A DNA stretch of 64,000 nt from Ectobius pallidus (Eukaryota > Arthropoda > Insecta > Blattodea > Ectobiidae): NCBI GenBank assembly GCA_964059195.1, contig CAXKWD010000009.1, positions 87,331,432-87,395,431 on the forward strand, given 5' to 3'. The notes beneath the pieces are model-generated. The model saw nothing but the letters and a program-made list of their open reading frames with translations, had not been told where the DNA came from and searched no databases. Position numbers and translations under genes: made by a program. Of the stretch, positions 57,546 to 64,000 are shown one piece after another (positions within the stretch are counted from its first letter, which is position 1; each line of letters starts with the position of its first letter).

Positions 57546-60500
57546 TATTTAGATCATGATTCAGTGACCAATCCTGTGGAAGGATATGTTATATTTAAAT
57601 GAATCACCGCGGCCTATCGTTTACTTTAATCGCTTGTACGTTGAATTGTTTTTTTTAAATTTGAATTCGTGAGAGCGTACTTAATTATCTGTTTAACTTC
57701 TTTGATCTAAGCCAGTGATTCCCAATCTGGGGGCGATTAACAGTCTTAGGGGGAGCACAACGGTTTGGAATTAGTAACTTAGATTTTTTAGGTAGATTTC
57801 GAACAAAAATCTAAGTACGAAACCACCACCATTCAAAAGTTTATATATGTGTGTATATATATCTTTATCTTTATCTTTACATGCTAACGGCCATAATTTT
57901 GAAGATATTTGAACCAAATTTTATTCTGTTATTTCTAGGCCCAATAGTTCGGACAAGTTTGTTAATGGGAAAAATTGGCCCAAGGGGAGGGTCGGGGGAG
58001 GGAGTTGAAATTTTGAAAAATTTACATCCTGGCCCCTATGAAGTATAGAGGGAAACTTTGTTTGAATAAATTAGAGTACTCCCTATGGAGTTCACAGTGA
58101 CACCAACGATTCGGGGATTTTGGGGGTACGAGTGGGGGTGGGGGATAGAAATTCGAAATTTTTGAAACCATGTCTTGTGGGGTATCGTTGTAAAGCTCTT
58201 GATGAGTACTCTACAAATCAATAATTAGTTTCTCGATAGTTTTCATATAAGGCGAGATTTGAATGTTTGAAAAACAATAACACTTAAAAATATATCTCAG
58301 CCCGAAGGCCTGCCGAAAGAAATGTGTAAGGACCGACTAAGGATAAAGTTTGATACAGGATAGAGTTTGAAATATTAAAAATAATAGTTACACACCTTTA
58401 GAACAATAATGCATGGCAAAATAAAAAACAAATAATAAAATATAATATCAATTTGAAACATAATAAAGAACTCTCTTTTTATCAAAAAGATTTCAGATTC
58501 ATTTATATTTCATATGGTGCCTTGTAAACTTTGATATTGCTGTGATAAAATAATTCTCAGTAAAAATAAGTTTAATATGAAAGTTACGGCTCAATGGAAA
58601 AAGAGTGATGTCCTCAAAGAACATGGGACTACAAGGTTAGTATTACTGTCTTGTGATATAAAAACATTATTTCTTGCTTGTATTTATGAAACTAAAACTA
58701 CACTAAACTCCATGGCGCTACATCATTCAAGGGATCTGCGTCATCTACCAAGGGCAGAGGGCAGGATTGGGGGGGCATGTGGTCAGCACGCCGACACCCA
58801 CGACCGTTAATGATGGTTTCCTTGACCGGAGGCGCTACTCCTCCATCAAGTAGCTGAAACATAATTACAGAATACTCTCTTTTTATAAAAAAAAATTCAG
58901 TTCTTCTTATATCAATTTCTTCCGAAGGTTAAGCCCTTCTGACGGCCGACTTAATCAAACAAAAAAACTACTGGATATGTAAAACGAAGCTTTTTTTTTA
59001 TACACAGTAAGCTTATGAGTTTTAATAAAACCAGAAGTATAGACCAGTAGTTTCTTGGTTAATTCCACCGTTAGCATATTTAGGCCCCTCTTTTTTGCAG
59101 TTATCATTGCGGGTTTGTCATGCCAAGGCTAAAGAAGAAGAGTGCTGCGCAACAACAATAAATTAAACCAAAAGCACTTCAAAATCTACCTCAGCCTGTA
59201 GGCCTGCCTAAAGGGATTTTTAAATTCAGAGGGTCACTTTAATGTTTCAAGTACGATGCGTATGCTTAAGTAATATTCAACGGCACACCGTTTTGTGCTG
59301 TGAATCGATTGATATGCTTACAAGCGAAAGGAACTGGTATCATTGATTTAAAAAAGAAGGTATGAAAACAGCTCAGCAATTAAATTAGATTAAAACGAAT
59401 TCTTCAAGTAATATGTCCTGATCGTACGAGTGGCATAAAGTAAAACATAACTGAAGCACTTTCTAAACACATCTTTTTAAAAGTATTTCTTTAGTATTTG
59501 CTGTACCATTGAAGTTAACAATTCTGATTTTTTATATGCTGATTAAAAAGACTGTGTCTTTAGGTCACACTATAGACTTTAACTGCGAATACCGTTATAA
59601 AAACCCACATATCCTCAACAAGCAACCTATTACAGCGGTGTGAAGCCAGTGACTTCATACATCGCCAGTTTTTCAGTAAAACGCACGAATTGCAATTCCC
59701 TCACAGGTCACATCTGTTTGTTCTGAACTAGTTCTCCCACCGAGAGATTTCATCGACTAATTTTACACCTTTTAAACGCAGTCCCAGTAAGCTGTAGAAC
59801 ATTATGAAGTTGAGCTTCTTTTGTTATACAAGATATGTTTCTTTAGGTTTATCCTTGTATTCCATTGAAGTTATTAACTTATTGTTACAAAATCCGGAAT
59901 CTCCCCCACTCTCTACTATTCTATGCAATGTCACTTTGTTTTCGGTGTGCTCTGCAGGGCTGTTTCCCTTCCAGAAGGGAAAGAAATAAAGTGAACGAGA
60001 ATGAGCAAGATATATAAAAAGATTGAGAAAGTAAGAAAACAAAGATTAAGATATAGAAAGACAAAGAGAGAACAGAGAAAAGGTGAGAAGAGAGAAAGAG
60101 CAAGAGAAAGAGAGAAAGTAGAGGGTAAAATTTGGGAAATTTCGATTTTTTTAAGTCGTCACTTCTGTAAAATGCAACCCTAGAGAGAGATAGACTTACT
60201 GTACATGTTCCTAGCAGCACCTACAGATAGTACCGTACCTGTTTGTAGAGAAAGATTTCTGATTGGATATCTGTAAGAAGGGCTTCAGTGCCTTATATAA
60301 TATTTATCAATAAGAGAAGGATGATTATTCTAACTTTTTTATTGCAGTATTAAATAACTTACGTTTATAACCTGGTACTATATTTTTATATGTATCCCTC
60401 CTTACTGGTTTATATATTAAACACCTGTGTGTTAGAAAGTTATCTATTGTTATTTTTGGAAAAACTGCATATACGGTACTTAATTGTTGTTGGTGATCAA

Positions 60501-61440
60501 TTATGCGGAAAGGACTACAAACCTTATTCTTGTATACTGACAGGATAATATTCATTCTCAATGAAAACATAATTTCATTTCGAATATAATTGACTTATGA
60601 AACCGTATATAGAGTATATCCCTGTGGACAGCCTCTCGGATTAGTTACATTCAAGGACATTGGTCTCCATCCTTCACGGTCTGCTATTATAGCAAGAAAT
60701 ATCTCACTTCACAGCGAAACACGCCACGCCTGTGGAAACCACTCGACCCTTTTCTCCCGAGAGAAGGGCAATCTGTCAGGCACACACACGCAGGACAACA
60801 GCTTCATGCCAGTACATCACTAGCGAAGAAAAATGTCTTCCACAGGTTGACGTACGCAGGAAAATTTATTGTATCTTGTGACGGAATAAACTGCCATGCG
60901 AGACACACTTCATTATCCTCATATGAAACGGTTGAGGAAAGTTGCAGGCTTCAATCAATACTAATAACGAAATGTCTACAGAGTTTTACTGTAGCTTATG
61001 TAGATTTCATAATATAAGATATATTCGTCGAATGTTAGAATAATTATTGTGAAAAAATGGCGAATTTACATAATCGGGTATTATTCACATTATTTATAAA
61101 GAGAGTTATTGGTAAATTTGATAAATTATTATTGAATTAATCACTCTTATCGACGATTTGACATGGTTTCCAAAATGAGTTAGCTTCGTTAATGAACAGT
61201 TTATTGAAAATTTGAAGTGTTAATAGAAGCATATTTTTATTGAATAGTACATTAACTCTCCCGTTTCATGTTTTGTTCAGCAATTAGCCTTGCACTTAAA
61301 AAAAAAAGGAAAGAAATTTAAATTTAATCCAAAATTACAAAATTTTGTACAAGAAACGTAGCCTAATATTGGACTAATAATATTTATGGAAAGTATTTTC
61401 CTTGCAGTCAGAGAAATTTTTCATGTTGTGTGAGGAACAA
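57546..61440. other. No recognised gene; several repeat-like patches
   Basis: CAGTGATTCCCAATCTGGGG at 57713-57732 resembles a hAT end with no partner. TATCTCAGCCCGAAGGCCTG (58291) and CTACCTCAGCCTGTAGGCCT (59187) suggest a diverged dispersed repeat. 58430-58530 and 58860-58920 share CTCTCTTTTTAT words. A GA-rich tract spans 60000-60125. No gene. Confidence 0.35.
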
Positions 61441-61449
61441 GTCTCGCCG

Positions 61450-61860
61450 AAAGGGTTAATAACAATGTTTTACGGCTGCCTTCACTCCTCGCTTCCTAAA
61501 TTCATCTATGCTTGTTTTCCGGCCTTTTTCTTGGAGTATTCTAGTCGCTATCGCCTCGTGGACCTATCTTTCTGTTGGGCGTCCTCTGCTCTCTTCACCC
61601 GAAGGGATCCTCACACTTTTGGGCCATTTTCTTCCATTCTTTGCTCCGTGTCAGGTGTTTGGTCTCGATTTTATCGATAACTGTCCTTTCTAGCTCCATC
61701 ATCTCTCTTTAGGTCTGATTCCGCACATTATCTAGGCTAGAGATTCCGCATTCTCTTCCTCAGAAGTCCATTTCTAGGAAAAGCAACCTATCCCGCGGTC
61801 TGTTATTTATTTTCAAACTTTTCGCTCCATAGGTGGCAATGCTTTCCACTAACTCTTAGT
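61450..61860 (-). pseudogene. LINE ORF2 C-terminal relic, minus strand
   Basis: Reading from 61850 leftward: IATYGAKSLKINNR, LLFLEMDF, a stop where the family has W, then GRECGISSLDNVRNQT, another stop, REMMELERTVIDKIETKHL, and after a frameshift ESRGRPTERWIHEAIATR. I recall this order (YGAE.W, EMDFWRR..R.SR.DKVRNE.IRE.M, GRP...W) from the C-terminal end of RTE-like endonuclease/reverse-transcriptase ORFs in insects. Stops and the frameshift make it dead. The plus-strand frames at 61402-61693 are its shadow. Confidence 0.75.
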
Positions 61861-62600
61861 AGACAATATGCTTTGTTATTCTTGTTTTTTTTATAATGTA
61901 TTTTATACTTTGCCAAAATCGCCTAAGAATTAAAGTTCCATTAAATTTTTTATTTTATTTTATTTTTGCTAGTAGCATAATTATATATTGAGTTAAACCT
62001 AGCGACGTGAACTTAAGAGAGTGGTCACGTACTTATCGTAATAAATTAATTATTACAAAATGAACTAAGGTGGAAGGGAGGACCAGTACTATAACCGAGG
62101 AAGGAAAACTCGAGCCACATGCTACAGACGTACGAATTACAGACATAAAAATTAGATTTTATAAAATCATCTGGTCACAATAAATAGGTCATGGTGTCTA
62201 AAATCTGTTCTGACAGGAGGCATTTAAATAGTGTTTGGAGTGACAATGCGCAGGCGTCACACATCGTAACGTAATGCCGGCAAGGATCACAGTCGTGTGG
62301 TGTATCCGTCTATGGCACGTTCCTCACGCCCGCAAGACTGCTGCTTCTTACTAATCGATTCTTATCGACCGGACATTAACCTCCGCAAAAAAATGATAAA
62401 CAGTTCCACAGCCCGCCCTCATATGGATGTGCATGCCAAGTCACAGTACTAGGCCCCACTTCCTCATGAAGAGATCAAGCGATAGACACAGTATGCGTAC
62501 TCAATGTCTCCATTCAATGTATACAACATGACTGCAGAATTAATATTCATACTGTGGCAAAAGAAAATTATTAACTTTGAACCATAGAGTGTGTGTGTGT
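61861..62600. other. No recognised gene
   Basis: AT-rich with a GC-richer patch at 62240-62340. No motif recognised. Confidence 0.4.
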
Positions 62601-62607
62601 ATATATT

Positions 62608-63137
62608 AGGGACGGGTCGATACCAGATTTTCTCGATACTCGATACCGATACAGGATTTTTCCTCGATACTCGATACCGTCAACATTTCCAGTTTCAATA
62701 ATAGGTACATTAAAAATTAAAAGTTGAGAAAACTGTGTAATACCAACTAAATTAAGTGTGCATATTTAATGAGACAAATTTAATATAATCAGTAGTCTAT
62801 AATTATTTTTAAACTCTACATTAAAACTAAACTTTTGACAGGAAACGAAACAATTAAGAATCTCTTCTGTTTGGATTTTAACAGTCGGAAAGTCTTTATT
62901 TATGACTATACAAAAGTCACGGAGTGGTTTTCTCCATTTCAAGGAGAAATAGAAGTATTTACTGTATTTATTAGACTACTAAAAGCAGAAAGAGATAGGC
63001 TACCGCATTTCCTTAAATTGCAGAATTACCGAAGTATCGAAAAAGTACCGAGCGAGTTTTCTGAAGTATCGCTCGATGCCGATACCATGCAAGTATCGAG
63101 AGTATCGAGGTATCGAAAGTATCGAGAACCCAACCCT
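62608..63137. mobile_element. GATAC-rich TIR element, copy 2
   Basis: Ends AGGGACGGGTCGATACCAG and GAGAACCCAACCCTA correspond to the element at 28726-29181 in the opposite orientation; CGATACTCGATACCG and GTATCGAGAGTATCGAGG are subterminal. Shared interior includes CAACATTTCCAGTTTCAATA and GCATTTCCTTAAATTGCAGA. It is 74 bp longer than copy 1, mostly near 62830-62950. AT repeats at both flanks hide any target duplication. Confidence 0.85.
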
Positions 63138-63154
63138 AATATATATATATAGTC

Positions 63155-63262
63155 GACCCCAGAGCCATAGTGGCACCAGAAGGATTAGGCCAATTGAAAA
63201 AGACTTCATCAGGGATCGAACCCGCGACCTTCCGGTTTGGAGCCCAGCGCCTCAACCGCTAC
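63155..63262 (-). mobile_element. tRNA-derived SINE
   Basis: On the minus strand an A box in CGTAGCGGTTGAGGCGCTGG (from about 63265) is followed at tRNA spacing by a B box in GCGGGTTCGATCCCTG (63227 to 63212). It then reads AAGTCTTTTTCAATTGGCC. The acceptor stem does not close, so I call a SINE and not a tRNA gene. It lies beside the GATAC-rich element. Confidence 0.7.
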
Positions 63263-64000
63263 GACGTACCCCAATGAATATATTATAATATGTGTATTAA
63301 ATATTATATATTAAATATGTGTGTGTGTATATATGTATGTGTGTATGTGTATATGTGTATGAAAGGCTTGCAGCAAGAAACAGGGAACTCCAGTTTCACT
63401 GCATGATTTATTGCGAGCTAGAAAGTGTAAATTTTTAGAGGACTATATACATAGACAAATGAAATTATGGGGATCAGAAATACACTTATTAAATAACACT
63501 AAAGGCGAACGAGAAGTACTACCTTGTTTCGGAAACTGAAGAACAGAATAAAGAGGATTGCATTAGGAAGTATATAAATAAATTACTGACAAGAAAATAT
63601 TATTAAAACTAAATTATTTAATAGCTTATAAGAAAATCTGCAGTTCGATAAATTCAACACTTTAAGGAAGTTAGGTAAGTTTCTATATCTATATATACCT
63701 AGTAAGGTCAAAATGGGAAGTAAAGATAGAGGGTTAAAGGTCATAAAAGGGTATGTAACTATTACTTGGCACACGTTAGCAAATTTACTATCGTTATTCA
63801 CATATTCACTCATAAAAAAAAGATAGAAATAGAAATAATAATATTTTTTAAATAAATAAATGTATTTAAAAATGCAAAATAATGTATCTTTTAAAATTAA
63901 CCATAAGTAAATTTATATGACTTCTAGTTCACTTTTGAAACGGTCAGTTAAGAGAAGATAATCATTTACAAACATACCGTTGCCATAACCTAAAAGTACC
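63263..64000. other. No recognised gene
   Basis: A (GT)n(AT)n stretch lies at 63314-63360. The remainder is AT-rich with no motif. Confidence 0.4.

Noticed and set aside
60001..60183. 60-codon lysine/arginine/glutamate-rich frame
   Set aside because: It is the translation of a GA-rich low-complexity tract.
63000..63209. Frames sharing SIPRYSRYLHGIGIERYF with 28618-28833
   Set aside because: Repeated peptide comes from the GATAC-rich termini of the TIR element, not a protein family.
63160..63262. tRNA gene on the minus strand
   Set aside because: A and B boxes are good but the acceptor stem does not pair; a SINE head fits better.

Overview
The window looks like non-coding DNA of a large, AT-rich arthropod nuclear genome, most likely an insect. 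I infer this from the nested hAT, Tc1/mariner and pogo-like DNA transposons, LINE fragments with TAA/TTA tails, several tRNA-headed SINE families, and an interstitial tract of degenerate insect-type telomere repeat (CCTAA). The palindromic word TAGGCCTA recurs throughout. I recall this look from cockroach assemblies, but that attribution is memory and not proof. No intact host gene, rRNA, tRNA gene, CRISPR array or prokaryotic-style operon was found. Every long open frame I recognise belongs to a transposable element.

Layout. 1-443 is a mariner-superfamily transposase relic. 1.6-19 kb holds SINEs, MITEs and hairpins: a TIR MITE at 4.5 kb, a long hairpin at 5.7 kb, an unclassified repeat called family A here at 10.5 kb, a pogo-like MITE at 15.0 kb, A-rich and tandem repeats at 16-18 kb, and a TIR MITE at 19.1 kb. 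20.0-21.4 kb joins a TIR element with internal tandem repeats to a minus-strand LINE relic. 28.1-32.3 kb holds a 173-bp hAT MITE, a GATAC-rich TIR element and a 1.66-kb hAT-type element that carries family A and a LINE-like tail. 35.1-36.4 kb is a composite family A copy with inverted SINE-like arms around a telomere-like tract. 37.2-39.2 kb is a GTF2IRD2-like hAT transposase relic broken by two insertions. 41.1 kb has the second 173-bp hAT MITE. 45-49 kb holds more SINE and family A copies and a foldback element. 51.5-52.6 kb has two LINE pieces of opposite orientation. 53.6-56.8 kb packs four inverted-repeat elements, two with perfect 8-bp target duplications. 57.3 kb is a 78-bp minisatellite, 61.5 kb a LINE relic, and 62.6-63.3 kb a second GATAC-rich element and a SINE.

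There is no pathway here; the history is one of insertions into insertions. The strongest evidence is structural: terminal inverted repeats with matching target duplications at 28126-28298, 30623-32285, 41079-41251, 54285-55155 and 56125-56846, plus a duplicated target that splits a transposase reading frame at 37578-38563. I saw no convincing new functional system. The best candidates for undescribed families are family A, the GATAC-rich element, the tandem B-box array at 18.0 kb and the near-perfect foldback at 55.5 kb. Three short stretches could be host exons but are unproven.
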